Virus record (IMG/VR): IMGVR_UViG_3300042905_004733
Coordinates: 1 to 24,749 of that record
Origin: a virus
Length of the DNA: 24,749 bases
Reading direction: 5' to 3' (one strand)
Below the pieces are notes generated by a model. The model saw nothing but the letters and a program-made list of their open reading frames with translations, was not told where the DNA came from and did no database searches. Shown piece by piece: positions 1 through 7,679 of this stretch (position 1 is its first letter; each line of letters begins with the position of its first letter). Both the position numbers and the translations under genes were made by a program.

Positions 1-66
1 GAGACTGTACTCCACGAACGGGAACGCGATGCCGCCGAACGACATGCGCGCGAGCGTGATTGCCAT
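1..66 (-). CDS. Baseplate-side tail protein, 5' end only (cut by window edge)
   Basis: Only the first 22 codons are present. They start with ATG at 64-66, and AGAGG lies five bases upstream. The gene begins 9 bases after the tape measure stop, in the same operon. The visible N-terminus contains SFGGIAFPFVEYS. This resembles the opening strand of proteins that follow the tape measure in Mu-like phages (DNA circulation N-terminal / baseplate hub type), but the stretch is too short for a family call. The position just after the tape measure supports a role at the tail tip or baseplate. The ribosome site and reading frame are visible; the function is inferred from gene order. Confidence 0.6.
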   Translation of the reverse strand, partial: MAITLARMSFGGIAFPFVEYSL

Positions 67-75
67 GGGTGCCTC

Positions 76-2283
76 TCAGTTCGCGCCGGGGGGAGGCGTG
101 CGGCCGTCGTCGGAGACACCAGGCGGGCCGGCCTGGCCAGACATCTGGACCTTTACCTGACCGCTCAGCAACGCCGCCGTGAGCTTCTGGCTCTCCGCGA
201 GCATCTGCTTTTGGAGCTCCTCGGCCTGCGCGACACGAGCCTCGGCCGCCGCGGTGTCCTTCGCGCGCGAGTCCTGGATCGTCCCCGCGATGCCGTTGCC
301 TTTGCCAGAGCCGAAGGCCATGTCTCCCGCGCGGAAGATCATGCCGGCCATCGAGTTGTCGTAAATCTTCGCTGCGATGGACCCTGGGATCGAGAGCTTC
401 TCTTCGCCCTTCATCCGCACGGCCTCAGCCTTCGCCGCGGCCAGTGCCCTGTCCGCCTCACCTTGGGCCTTGAAGTTCAGTTCCTTCTGCCCAGCGTTCA
501 CGTTGCCGCTCGCGAGACCAGAACGGTTCGCCGCGATGACGGCGCCGACCGACGACTGCGCATCCTGCACCTGCGTGGCGACAGGAGACGAGCCGGTGAT
601 CCACTGCACAAGCTTCGCCGCGGCCTTGGCCGCCTCGACCATCGCGGGCGCGAGGGCGACAAGCGCAGGCGTGAGCTCGTTCTGCATGCGCATCGTCATC
701 TCGCGCATGGTCTGGTTGTAGACCTCGGCCTGAGACTTCGGCTGCTTCATCGCGAGCGCGAAGGATTGCTGCGCCTCGGCCGCGTCGATCGACGCTTTCT
801 TGAGCCTGTCGAACTCCTGCGCGACAGCCTCTTCGCCGGCCTTCCCTCCGCCTGCTTGGCGGTAGATGGTCGCGAACTTCTCGACCGACTGAGCGCCCTT
901 GACGTTCGCGAAGATGGTCTTGAACGCGAGCGGGTCCATGCCCTTGGCGCGCAGCGCTTCGGTGATGATCTCCTGCGGGTTGCGGAGCATGCCCTTCTTG
1001 TTGAAGACGTCAACGCCAGTCGCTGCCTTGAACTCCTCAGCGCGCTTCGGCGTCTTCAGCATCGACGTGAACGCCGCGACGGAGTTGGCCGCTTGCGAGG
1101 CGTTCGCAGCGCCACCGCCCTGACGAGCGGCCTGCGCGAGGGCACCGAGCATGACCATGTTGTCCGCAACGTTGCCCTCAAACTGCCCGGCCTGCGCGGA
1201 CATCTTGTCCATTTGCGAGGCGAGGTCCTTGATCTCGACGGCGCCGAGCTTACCCTGCGCGGCGAAGCTGTTCATGATCGAGTTGAGCTTGCCGGCCTTG
1301 TCGTCCGTGTCGCCCATCGCCATCGCGACACCACCGGCCGCCGCCATCATGTCGGAGAGGTTGGCGCCTGTGGCCTTCGACAGTCGCGCCATGTCGGCGA
1401 AGATTTCGCGCGCCGTCGCGAGGTCGCCGGTCTTGCCGACGAAGTCCCCGAGACCTTGAAGCGCGTCGTTCGCGTCGAGACCGGTCTTGCGACCGATCGC
1501 CAGAGACTCATCGGCGAGCGTCTGCGCGCTGACGCGCATACCGTTCCGCGAGTCGCCGGCCGAGTAGCCGGAGTTTGCGATATTCTGCGCTTCCATGAGC
1601 AGGTCGGAGTTTCTCCGAGCCATGCCACCGAAGTCGGTATCAACACCCGCACCACGAGCAAGATCGCCCGCAATGCCAGCAGCGAACCCAGCGGCCGCGC
1701 GCGCGCCGCTCCCCACCATGCCAGCGGCGCGCCCAGCGCCTTTACGCATGGCTGCGTTCTGCGAAGAACGATCCTTGGCAAGGTCGTCCGAGGAACGGTT
1801 GGCCATCGCGGCCATGGTGCGAGCGTGAGCGTTTGCGTCTCGCTGACGCTTGGCCATCTCACGCTCGAGGTCGCGCGTCTTCTTCTGCTCAGTCCGAGCC
1901 TCTTCGGCAGCCGTCTTTGCAGCGAGTTGGCCCGCGTATGCCGCCGACCGCTCACGGATCTTGTCGCGCTGCTTGGAGAGCTTCTCCGCCGCAGCGAGCT
2001 CCGCCTTGGCCGCCTTGGCCGCAGCCTCTTCCTTGGACTTGGCGGCCTTCTCTGCGGCCTTGACCTCTTGCCGGCGCCACTTCTCCGTCTCCTTGACGAG
2101 CTTCGCGTATTCGCGCTCCTCGGCCGAGACGCCGGCCTTCGCCGAACGGACGCGCTGGTCCGCCTGCGACTTGCCAATGCGGTTGATGGTCGCCGCCGCG
2201 CGGTTCGCCGCTTCGATGAGTGGGCGGTACGCCTCGCTTAGCGAGCGGTCGACCGCAGCGCCGACTCGGATGGTGAGTTGCAC
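76..2283 (-). CDS. Tail tape measure protein
   Basis: This 735-residue protein sets tail length and occupies the lumen of the tail tube during assembly. Residues about 40-160 are a charged, Ala/Lys/Glu-rich coiled coil. Residues about 195-470 are Gly/Ala/Met-rich helical repeats resembling the TP901-1 tape measure core, with segments such as GLGDFVGKTGDLATAREIFADMA. A hydrophobic helical stretch at about 545-570 (ALVALAPAMVEAAKAAAKLV) is typical of these proteins. The start is GTG at 2281-2283, with GGAG nine bases upstream. It follows the tail chaperone genes after a 26-base gap, the standard order. It is short for a tape measure, so the contractile tail should be fairly short. The family assignment is confident; exact domain limits are estimates. 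Confidence 0.88.
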   Translation of the reverse strand: MQLTIRVGAAVDRSLSEAYRPLIEAANRAAATINRIGKSQADQRVRSAKAGVSAEEREYAKLVKETEKWRRQEVKAAEKAAKSKEEAAAKAAKAELAAAEKLSKQRDKIRERSAAYAGQLAAKTAAEEARTEQKKTRDLEREMAKRQRDANAHARTMAAMANRSSDDLAKDRSSQNAAMRKGAGRAAGMVGSGARAAAGFAAGIAGDLARGAGVDTDFGGMARRNSDLLMEAQNIANSGYSAGDSRNGMRVSAQTLADESLAIGRKTGLDANDALQGLGDFVGKTGDLATAREIFADMARLSKATGANLSDMMAAAGGVAMAMGDTDDKAGKLNSIMNSFAAQGKLGAVEIKDLASQMDKMSAQAGQFEGNVADNMVMLGALAQAARQGGGAANASQAANSVAAFTSMLKTPKRAEEFKAATGVDVFNKKGMLRNPQEIITEALRAKGMDPLAFKTIFANVKGAQSVEKFATIYRQAGGGKAGEEAVAQEFDRLKKASIDAAEAQQSFALAMKQPKSQAEVYNQTMREMTMRMQNELTPALVALAPAMVEAAKAAAKLVQWITGSSPVATQVQDAQSSVGAVIAANRSGLASGNVNAGQKELNFKAQGEADRALAAAKAEAVRMKGEEKLSIPGSIAAKIYDNSMAGMIFRAGDMAFGSGKGNGIAGTIQDSRAKDTAAAEARVAQAEELQKQMLAESQKLTAALLSGQVKVQMSGQAGPPGVSDDGRTPPPGAN

Positions 2284-2309
2284 GGCGGTTCACTCCGTTG
2301 GAAGGTCGG

Positions 2310-2870
2310 TCACGAATTGCCTGCAATCTCGTCGAGAATGAAGGCCAGAAGTCTCCGAGCCCGCGAGCTCGTCGTCCGAGTGAGCGTCGGTCCCTTCTCG
2401 CGCATGAGCGCCGGCAGGGTGTCGATCTCCTCGTCCGTCGCCTCACGCTGCGTCGGGTCCACGCTGATGCGGGTGCGCTCCCACGCGTCGTAGATGAGCC
2501 GCAGCCCATCGGACGTCATGAACTCGCGCACCATGTCCTCGGGTGCTGCCTTGATGGGCTCCCAAGGCTCCGAGACGTCGTTCGGATCGCAGAGCGCCAT
2601 CGCGACGATGTGCCCAAGGATCGCGTCGTTGTACGCGTCCGCCCACGCCTGGAGGTCGAGCGGGTTCTCGATGTCGATGTCGGGGAAGGCCTGCTTCGCC
2701 CGCTCGCTACCTTGAGCCCGCGCGGCCTGAAGGTCCTGGTGGGAGATGAGTCTCAGCCCTGCGGCGAGCTCCTCCTTCGGACGGTCTTCCCAGTCACTTC
2801 GCCACGCGTCGACCGGTACGACGACGAAGGACGGGGGCTGCACTGCGGCGATTGCCGAGAAAGCTGTCAT
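2310..2870 (-). CDS. Tail protein between chaperone and tape measure, probable second assembly chaperone
   Basis: This is a 186-residue acidic protein with no recognised domain. Its ATG (2868-2870) directly follows the TGA of the zero-frame chaperone product. Its first 77 bases overlap the end of the predicted frameshifted product in another frame. It contains a helical middle (PLDLQAWADAYNDAILGHIVAMAL) and a C-terminus ending RARRLLAFILDEIAG. Position suggests a tail-assembly chaperone or a minor tail component. It could be a bona fide third chaperone-region gene, since it has its own start and good coding character. Function is inferred from location only. Confidence 0.7.
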   Translation of the reverse strand: MTAFSAIAAVQPPSFVVVPVDAWRSDWEDRPKEELAAGLRLISHQDLQAARAQGSERAKQAFPDIDIENPLDLQAWADAYNDAILGHIVAMALCDPNDVSEPWEPIKAAPEDMVREFMTSDGLRLIYDAWERTRISVDPTQREATDEEIDTLPALMREKGPTLTRTTSSRARRLLAFILDEIAGNS

Positions 2871-3494
2871 TCAGCCTCTTGTCGTCGCTGGCTGCGGCTC
2901 GGAGCCCGAGGAAGAGAGCGATGCGAGCATCGTCGAGCTCGCCAGCAGCTTCGCCATAGAAAGCGTGAAGCTCCACCGCATTCCGGGCCGCGAAGAGACG
3001 AAAAAACTCATGTCGCCGTTCTCGCCGGCGGCGGTCTGCATGACGGCCACCGCGAACTCCGCGGGGCTCATGCTCTTGAGAAGCGGGCTCACCTCGTCCT
3101 GGTGAATCTGCTGCTGCTCGTACAGGTACGCGATGAGCTCGGGAGTCAGTTCGTCGGCGCCGAGGATCTCCTCGACTCCACCCTCGAAGAACGGGGCCGG
3201 CGCATCCTTCGGCGAGTCGGTGTCGATGCACGCGATCGCCAACGTGTGGACGATCCGACCGCGCTCGAAGAGCTCGTCGCCCTCGGCAGGGTTCTCCGCG
3301 CCGAGCTTCTTCGCGTAGGCGCGAGCGTCGGACAGGACCCGGTCGTGCTCGTCGCCACGGAGAGCGCGCACGTCGAGCTTGACGGTCGGACCCTTCCACG
3401 TCGCCGTCTCGGCGTCGAACGTGGCGCCAGGACGCGGAAGCTCGATGGTCTTCCGCGCCCGAGGCCCCTGCACGATGCTGGCGTACTTCGCCAT
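2794..3494 (-). CDS. Tail assembly chaperone, -1 frameshift product (GT-like)
   Basis: This is the predicted transframe protein of 233 residues. The first 165 codons are shared with the zero-frame product. Ribosomes then slip -1 on T TTT TTC (3006 down to 3000) and add 68 residues beginning RLFAARNAVELHAFYGEAAG, stopping at 2794-2796. The extension is helical and charged (ELDDARIALFLGLRAAASDD), unlike the Ser-rich zero-frame tail. Frameshifted chaperone pairs (lambda G/GT type) are conserved across long-tailed phages even when the sequences are not. The slip site, the frames and the stop are visible in the sequence; use of the site is inferred. Confidence 0.68.
2871..3494 (-). CDS. Tail assembly chaperone, zero-frame product (G-like)
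   Basis: This is a 207-residue zero-frame product lying between the tail tube and the tape measure genes. That is where phages of this type place the chaperones that coat the tape measure before tube polymerisation. Residues 1-165 look like a normal folded protein, with LDVRALRGDEHDRVLSDARAYA and ELTPELIAYLYEQQQIHQDE. After residue 165 the zero frame becomes Ser-rich and less protein-like, while the -1 frame reads as a helical acidic protein. That change coincides exactly with a slippery heptamer at 3000-3006. The start is ATG at 3492-3494, right after the TAA of the tube gene. The chaperone role is inferred from position plus the frameshift signal. Confidence 0.8.
   Translation of the reverse strand: MAKYASIVQGPRARKTIELPRPGATFDAETATWKGPTVKLDVRALRGDEHDRVLSDARAYAKKLGAENPAEGDELFERGRIVHTLAIACIDTDSPKDAPAPFFEGGVEEILGADELTPELIAYLYEQQQIHQDEVSPLLKSMSPAEFAVAVMQTAAGENGDMSFFVSSRPGMRWSFTLSMAKLLASSTMLASLSSSGSEPQPATTRG
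3000..3006 (-). other. Programmed -1 ribosomal frameshift site
   Basis: The minus strand reads TTTTTTC, in phase as T TTT TTC with zero-frame codons TTT (Phe164) and TTC (Phe165). This is an exact X XXY YYZ heptamer. Slippage allows both tRNAs to re-pair in the -1 frame, and the next codon becomes CGT. A six-base complementary pair (AGCTTC / GAAGCT) lies downstream, but it is about 27 bases away, farther than usual stimulatory hairpins. Confidence 0.72.
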
Positions 3495-3497
3495 GCG

Positions 3498-3875
3498 TTA
3501 GCCGCTCACCTTGGGCTTCGCGCCCTCGAGAACGATGTTCCCGGTGGTGACGCCCTTCTCCGTGTCGCTCTTGTACGACGCGGTCATGACGGCCATCTTC
3601 TGCTTGTAGAACTTCCCGCCGAGGATGAACGAGACGTCGATGTCCTCCTGGTCGAGGATCTTCTCGATGTCGTTCGTGGTCGTCGAGCCGGTGACCGGGA
3701 CGACCTCGGCGATCGTGACCTTCATGGTCGCGATGCCCTTCGAGTAGGCGAGGATTCCCTCCTGCCCGATGAGCTTCTCTCGCCCGTTGTTGAACTCGAC
3801 CTCGACCGAGTTGGTCTCGGCCGCCTTCTTGTTGCGCCAGTAGAAGGCAATCTGGCGAACCACTACGTCGGCCAT
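3498..3875 (-). CDS. Tail tube protein
   Basis: This 125-residue protein follows the sheath gene and precedes the chaperone genes, the fixed place for the contractile-tail inner tube. It is rich in beta-strand segments (NSVEVEFNNG, GIATMKVTIAEVVPVTG, FYKQKMAVMTASYKSD), as expected for the tube fold. Length fits Mu gpM-like tubes. The start is ATG at 3873-3875, with GAAAGGGG upstream. A strong hairpin sits between this gene and the sheath gene, so tube expression may be set independently of sheath. Tube identity rests on position, size and strand pattern rather than on a diagnostic motif. Confidence 0.8.
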   Translation of the reverse strand: MADVVVRQIAFYWRNKKAAETNSVEVEFNNGREKLIGQEGILAYSKGIATMKVTIAEVVPVTGSTTTNDIEKILDQEDIDVSFILGGKFYKQKMAVMTASYKSDTEKGVTTGNIVLEGAKPKVSG

Positions 3876-3906
3876 GCTCGGCCCCTTTCCGTTGGGAGTC
3901 GGTACG

Positions 3907-3952
3907 CAAAAGCCCGCCGACCGAAGGGCGCTATGCCTTCCGTCGACGGGCT
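3907..3952 (-). terminator. Long-stem intrinsic terminator between sheath and tube genes
   Basis: On the minus strand the arms AGCCCGTCGACGGAAGG and CCTTCGGTCGGCGGGCT flank a short loop. They pair over 17 positions with one G-U and one mismatch. The 3' arm runs into TTTTG (3907-3910). This is a convincing rho-independent terminator or attenuator in the middle of the tail operon. Confidence 0.75.
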
Positions 3953-3988
3953 CATGTTTGCCGCGCGACTACGCGCAGCGGTCAGCCG

Positions 3989-5506
3989 TTAGGCCGAGTT
4001 GGAGATTTGCCGGATCACGTTGTCGACGCGGTGGAGGACGCGTCGGACCGCAAGCGGGGTGTCACCCTGGAGGTACTTGCCCGCCTTGTTGTACTGCACG
4101 ATCGGAGCCCACACGCCGACCGGTCGCTCTTCGAGCCAGCCGTTCGCGAAGTACTCCTGAAGGCGCGTCGAGAGCGCCGCAGCCCAGAGCTTCGGGTACG
4201 CCACACCAGCCGGAGGCGGCTCCTCGCCCTCCGCCGGATCGGGTCCGACGTACGGGTTCTGGGGACGGAACTCCGTCTCGTAGAGCAGCTTCGTGTCGAT
4301 CGTCGCGTAGTCGGTCATGACCGCGTCGCCGATGTCGAGGCAGCGCTCGTCCTGCGCCGAGCCGTTCAGCGAGTAGGACGTGATGGACCTGACCACCACC
4401 GCCTCGCCGTCGATCGTCGTGAGCGGGGTCACGCTCGCGTTGAGCGCCGAGTCCTGCTCCGTGTCCGTCGGCACGTCGGCGTCGAACGCCTGCGGCGCGA
4501 TGCCCGCGAGCACGAGACCGTCGTAGTCCGGAACCGGGTTCGCCTGCTCGTGCACCGCTCGGTAGGCCGCCTTCGCCGCGGCGATCTCGCACGGGTGCGA
4601 CTCCGCGTTGCGCATCCAGAGGACCTGCGCGCGGTACGCGTTCAGGGTCGTCTGCGCGAGGGAGGTCGCGTTCGCAAGAGCCCCGTTGTGCGCAAAGACA
4701 AGCTGCTCGAGCATGAGCGAGAGCGGGCCGGCCTTCGTGTTGACGTGCGTCTCCCAGAGGGCCGCGTTCGTCGTGTCGTTGTGGCCGACGGCGATGCGCG
4801 CGTAGCGCTTGCCGAGGAGCTTCGTGAGGAGCGTCGTGACGTCCTCCGAACCGGTGCCCGTGCCAGACGCGCCGAAGCGGTAGCCGCCCGTGTTCACCGT
4901 CGCCGAACCCGTGAAGGTCAGCGTCAGCGCCGACGGCTTGTCGGTGGCGTCGTGGTACAGGATCCAGTCCCGCCCGTTCGCACCCTTGTTCTTGATCGTC
5001 CACGTGAGCGTGTCCGAACCCGAGTTGTACGTGCACGTCGCGGGGAGGCGGGTCTTCGCCGTGAACGCCGCGGCAACCGCGTTGCCCACGTCGTCGAGCG
5101 CCATCGTCGCAGCGACCGCCACGTTGACCGACTCACCGGCAAGCCGGAAGCGGAGCGTTCCGTTGCTCACGGTGCCCGCGAGGACACACGTCACGGTCGC
5201 CTGCGTGCCCGCTCCGGGCTCCGTCACCGCCGCGAGGTAGACCTCGCCGCTCGGGACCTTGAGCGCCTTGTAGGCCATCCTGGCGAGCTGGGAGCCGGCT
5301 CCCGCGTACGCGTCGACCTCGTCCTCGCTCGTCACCCTGACGATGTCCTGGTCGGCCACCATCGAGCCCGACGCGGTCTTCATCCCCACGAGGAGGCACT
5401 TGAGTCGGTCCGCGCCCGCCGACACCGAACCGGCGCCGAAGACGATCTTCGCGATGTACCGCGGGACCTTGTAGGACGAGCTGATGCCCGTATCACCAAT
5501 GCCCAT
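3989..5506 (-). CDS. Contractile tail sheath protein
   Basis: This 505-residue protein forms the outer sheath whose contraction drives the tube through the cell envelope. It resembles Mu gpL-type sheaths: an N-terminal SYKVPRYIAKIVFG segment, a strand-rich insertion at about 95-215, and a helical C-terminal half. That half has EIAAAKAAYRAVHEQANPVPDYDG and ends in an LxVRRVLHRVDNVIRQI segment like the arm region of sheaths. The length is typical. The start is ATG at 5504-5506, with AAGGGAAG upstream overlapping the end of the preceding gene. It is followed by the 17-base-stem terminator and then the tube gene. Its presence makes this a contractile-tail (myovirus-morphology) phage. Confidence 0.88.
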   Translation of the reverse strand: MGIGDTGISSSYKVPRYIAKIVFGAGSVSAGADRLKCLLVGMKTASGSMVADQDIVRVTSEDEVDAYAGAGSQLARMAYKALKVPSGEVYLAAVTEPGAGTQATVTCVLAGTVSNGTLRFRLAGESVNVAVAATMALDDVGNAVAAAFTAKTRLPATCTYNSGSDTLTWTIKNKGANGRDWILYHDATDKPSALTLTFTGSATVNTGGYRFGASGTGTGSEDVTTLLTKLLGKRYARIAVGHNDTTNAALWETHVNTKAGPLSLMLEQLVFAHNGALANATSLAQTTLNAYRAQVLWMRNAESHPCEIAAAKAAYRAVHEQANPVPDYDGLVLAGIAPQAFDADVPTDTEQDSALNASVTPLTTIDGEAVVVRSITSYSLNGSAQDERCLDIGDAVMTDYATIDTKLLYETEFRPQNPYVGPDPAEGEEPPPAGVAYPKLWAAALSTRLQEYFANGWLEERPVGVWAPIVQYNKAGKYLQGDTPLAVRRVLHRVDNVIRQISNSA

Positions 5507-5509
5507 GGA

Positions 5510-6064
5510 TCACTTCCCTTCGTCGGTGACGAGGTTGAGGTTCGGCGAGACGGTCACGCCCTTTGCGGCGCGCGCCTTCGCGACAGTCGGCGGGAGCTTC
5601 TCCGCCTCTTCGGCGGTCTCCTCCTCGGTCGGAATTTCTGCGAGCTTCGCCTCGGGACCGTGCGCAGCCTGAAGCGCCTCGAGCGCCTTCGCGCGCTCAG
5701 CTTCGAGCGCCTTCTCCACGGGGAGGAAGCTCTCGTCGCTGATGCCCACGATCTTCGCCGTGTGCTTGTCCGCAGCGATGAGCGAACCGTCGAGGATCGC
5801 GTTGGCGATCATCCCGCGCACGTTCGCGTCGTCGACGTTGATGTCGATCTCGCGGCGCTTCCCGTCCTTCGAGAGGGGGAAGTAAAAGTGGTTCTTGCCA
5901 GTCCGCGCCGACTTCGTGCCGTCGAGACGAGCGCCGATCCAGATGCCGCGCGCGCCGGGAAGTCCGACCACGCCCTGGGGCACGCCGACCTTCGCATCGC
6001 CGTCTCGCGACGGCTGCATGGCGAGCGCCGCGAACGGATTCGCGACGACCTTCGCAATCTTCAT
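5510..6064 (-). CDS. Unknown protein between tail terminator and sheath
   Basis: This is a 184-residue protein not recognised by family. Residues 1-115 look folded, with GVVGLPGARGIWIGARLDG and HFYFPLSKDGKRREIDINVDD. Residues 115-165 are an acidic coiled-coil-like helix (EKALEAERAKALEAL, TEEETAEEAEKL). In Mu-type phages a small DUF2635-like protein occupies this slot before the sheath, and this could be an enlarged counterpart; that is inference. I chose ATG at 6062-6064 because GAGG lies five bases upstream. Reading further upstream in frame gives Arg/His-rich sequence overlapping the previous gene. Confidence 0.75.
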   Translation of the reverse strand: MKIAKVVANPFAALAMQPSRDGDAKVGVPQGVVGLPGARGIWIGARLDGTKSARTGKNHFYFPLSKDGKRREIDINVDDANVRGMIANAILDGSLIAADKHTAKIVGISDESFLPVEKALEAERAKALEALQAAHGPEAKLAEIPTEEETAEEAEKLPPTVAKARAAKGVTVSPNLNLVTDEGK

Positions 6065-6096
6065 GTGAGCCTCGTTGTTTGGGTGAGAGGCGCTCG

Positions 6097-7086
6097 TCAC
6101 GCGTACGTGAAAGCGCTTGCGAGCGAGGCCGACGCACCACTCGGGAGCGTCACCTTCACCGTCTTGGCTCCGGCCGTCCCTGCGGGCGTCGTCGCCGTAA
6201 TCGTCGTTTCGTCCACGAAGGCCACGTCGGTGCACGCGACGTCGTCGACCGTGACCGCGATGTCCCCGAGGTAGTCGTCCTCGAAGAACTGCGCCCCAGT
6301 GAGCGTGATGGCCGTGCCTCCGGCCGTTGGACCCGATGACGGCGAGACCGCCGAGAGCGTCGGCGTCCACCGCGCGCTGATGTACGTGAGCGGCTCCTCA
6401 CCAAGCGTGAACGTCCCGCGCACCTCAGCGAGGTCGGGGTAGTCGTCCACCAGCGGCTCGAGGAGCTCCGTGAGCTCGATGGTCAGCAGGAGCGCGTCGT
6501 ACGGGAACTCTCTGTCACCGCGCGTGATGGACAGGGGAAAGGGCTTGATGTCGAGCGCCTGCATCTTGGCGACGTTCAGCGCCGCCAGCACGAACGAGCC
6601 GTAGTCTTCGGCCTTCGGGTCCGTGTCGCCGTCGATGCGCCACGCGGGATTCCGCCCCCTCTCGAGGTTGCGGTGCATCGCCTTAGCGATCGCGTTCCTC
6701 ATCGGGTCGCGACGCTGCTCCCTACCGAACTCTTCCTGAGAGGGCACCCATAGGACCCCCACTTGGGACACCTGAGCTTTCCACTCTTGCGAGTACGGAG
6801 TCAGGCGTGGCCATCCGATGCGCCACACGAAGATCGCCGGGAGCTTGTTCTCCTCGAAGGCCGACTTGTCCGGATTGTGCGTGAAGACGTGGGCGATGGG
6901 GACCGGAGACTCGTGCGGCTTCGTCGCCCTCGGGCTCACCGCTGCCCATCCCACCGAGACGTCGGCGTTCACCGAGGCCTGAAGGAATGACGCGAGCACG
7001 TCGAGGATCGGGTCTCCGACGGCGCTCGTCTTCGGGTCGCTCGCCTCCGTCATCGGGAGTCTGAGCAGCCCTTGGCGATCGGACAT
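6097..7086 (-). CDS. Tail terminator-like protein fused to a C-terminal IPT/TIG domain
   Basis: This is a 329-residue protein. Residues 1-235 sit where contractile-tail phages encode the tail terminator that caps the tube and joins it to the neck. They contain DPILDVLASFLQASVN and a later strand-rich part (FPYDALLLTIELTELLEPL). Residues 241-329 match the IPT/TIG immunoglobulin-like fold: PTLSAVSPSSGPTAGGTAIT, then an ITATTPAGTAGAKTVKV strand and SAFTYA at the very end. Such domains on virions usually bind surfaces or decorate the particle. ATG is at 7084-7086 with GAGG upstream, 14 bases after the neck gene. The IPT/TIG call is strong; the terminator call is from position. Confidence 0.78.
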   Translation of the reverse strand: MSDRQGLLRLPMTEASDPKTSAVGDPILDVLASFLQASVNADVSVGWAAVSPRATKPHESPVPIAHVFTHNPDKSAFEENKLPAIFVWRIGWPRLTPYSQEWKAQVSQVGVLWVPSQEEFGREQRRDPMRNAIAKAMHRNLERGRNPAWRIDGDTDPKAEDYGSFVLAALNVAKMQALDIKPFPLSITRGDREFPYDALLLTIELTELLEPLVDDYPDLAEVRGTFTLGEEPLTYISARWTPTLSAVSPSSGPTAGGTAITLTGAQFFEDDYLGDIAVTVDDVACTDVAFVDETTITATTPAGTAGAKTVKVTLPSGASASLASAFTYA

Positions 7087-7100
7087 CGGGACCTCGTCAG

Positions 7101-7643
7101 TCAGTCGGAGTCGAGAATCTTCTGCGCGTCCGCGATGCCGCGTTCGATCTCGCGGATCATCACGCGCTCACACTTCAGGTACGCGAAGCTCATGTACGGG
7201 TGCGGCCTCGAGCCGGGATGGTTCACTCGCTGCGCGAAGTGCCACTCACCCGCAGGGCGCTCCCACGCGAGCCATCGGCCCTTCTTCGGGAGGATGAGGT
7301 GCGGTCGCGTGCCGTTCTCGACGAACGACGCGTAGGGCATCGTCGCTTCGATGAGACCGAACTGCGCGCCGTCGTTCGGGTCGAGTGATGTGCGGGAGCT
7401 CTGCGAGCTCGGGATGTTCGTGCCGCGCGATGCGCCGACGCTCGTCCTGTTGCCAGTGAGCCGACCAACGATCGACCGCTCCAGGTCACCCGTGCGGTTC
7501 TTGAATACGTGCTTCGTCTTCGCCTCGGCTGCGCCCTCTTGGACGCCTTGCGAGACCCCGCGCCGCATGCCCGCTCGGACCGCGGCGCGAACGCCTACCC
7601 ACGTCGTCGCGAAGTCTTCGGAGTCGACCGTAGCGTGGAACAT
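7101..7643 (-). CDS. Neck / tail-completion protein, HK97 gp10-like
   Basis: This is a 180-residue protein with the pattern of HK97 gp10-like neck or tail-completion proteins. It has an N-terminal helix with many Ala/Arg (GVRAAVRAGMRRGVSQG), then KNRTGDLERSI and later ATMPYASFVENGTRPHLILP. That is followed by FAQRVNHPGSRPHPYM. The YAxFVExGTRPHxI and HPGxRPxPY signatures are recurrent in this family. These proteins help join head to tail. The start is ATG at 7641-7643, with GAGG five bases upstream. It lies between the small unknown gene and the tail terminator, consistent with the role. Confidence 0.82.
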   Translation of the reverse strand: MFHATVDSEDFATTWVGVRAAVRAGMRRGVSQGVQEGAAEAKTKHVFKNRTGDLERSIVGRLTGNRTSVGASRGTNIPSSQSSRTSLDPNDGAQFGLIEATMPYASFVENGTRPHLILPKKGRWLAWERPAGEWHFAQRVNHPGSRPHPYMSFAYLKCERVMIREIERGIADAQKILDSD

Positions 7644-7679
7644 TGGCGCCTCTTCTGGGCTGCGGCCGCGCGCCGACGA

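Noticed and set aside
211-2241. Long plus-strand open frame of 676 codons opposite the tape measure gene
   Set aside because: It is Arg/His/Leu-rich with no domain pattern, the usual antisense shadow of a GC-rich gene. The minus strand has an obvious tape measure.
2298-3992. Plus-strand open frame of 564 codons opposite the chaperone and tube genes
   Set aside because: Its composition is dominated by Arg, Asp, Val and Leu, it crosses three real minus-strand genes and the terminator, and no ribosome site is convincing.
4007-6274. Plus-strand open frame of 755 codons opposite the sheath gene
   Set aside because: It is an antisense shadow: Arg-rich, without recognisable folds, covering two well-supported minus-strand genes.
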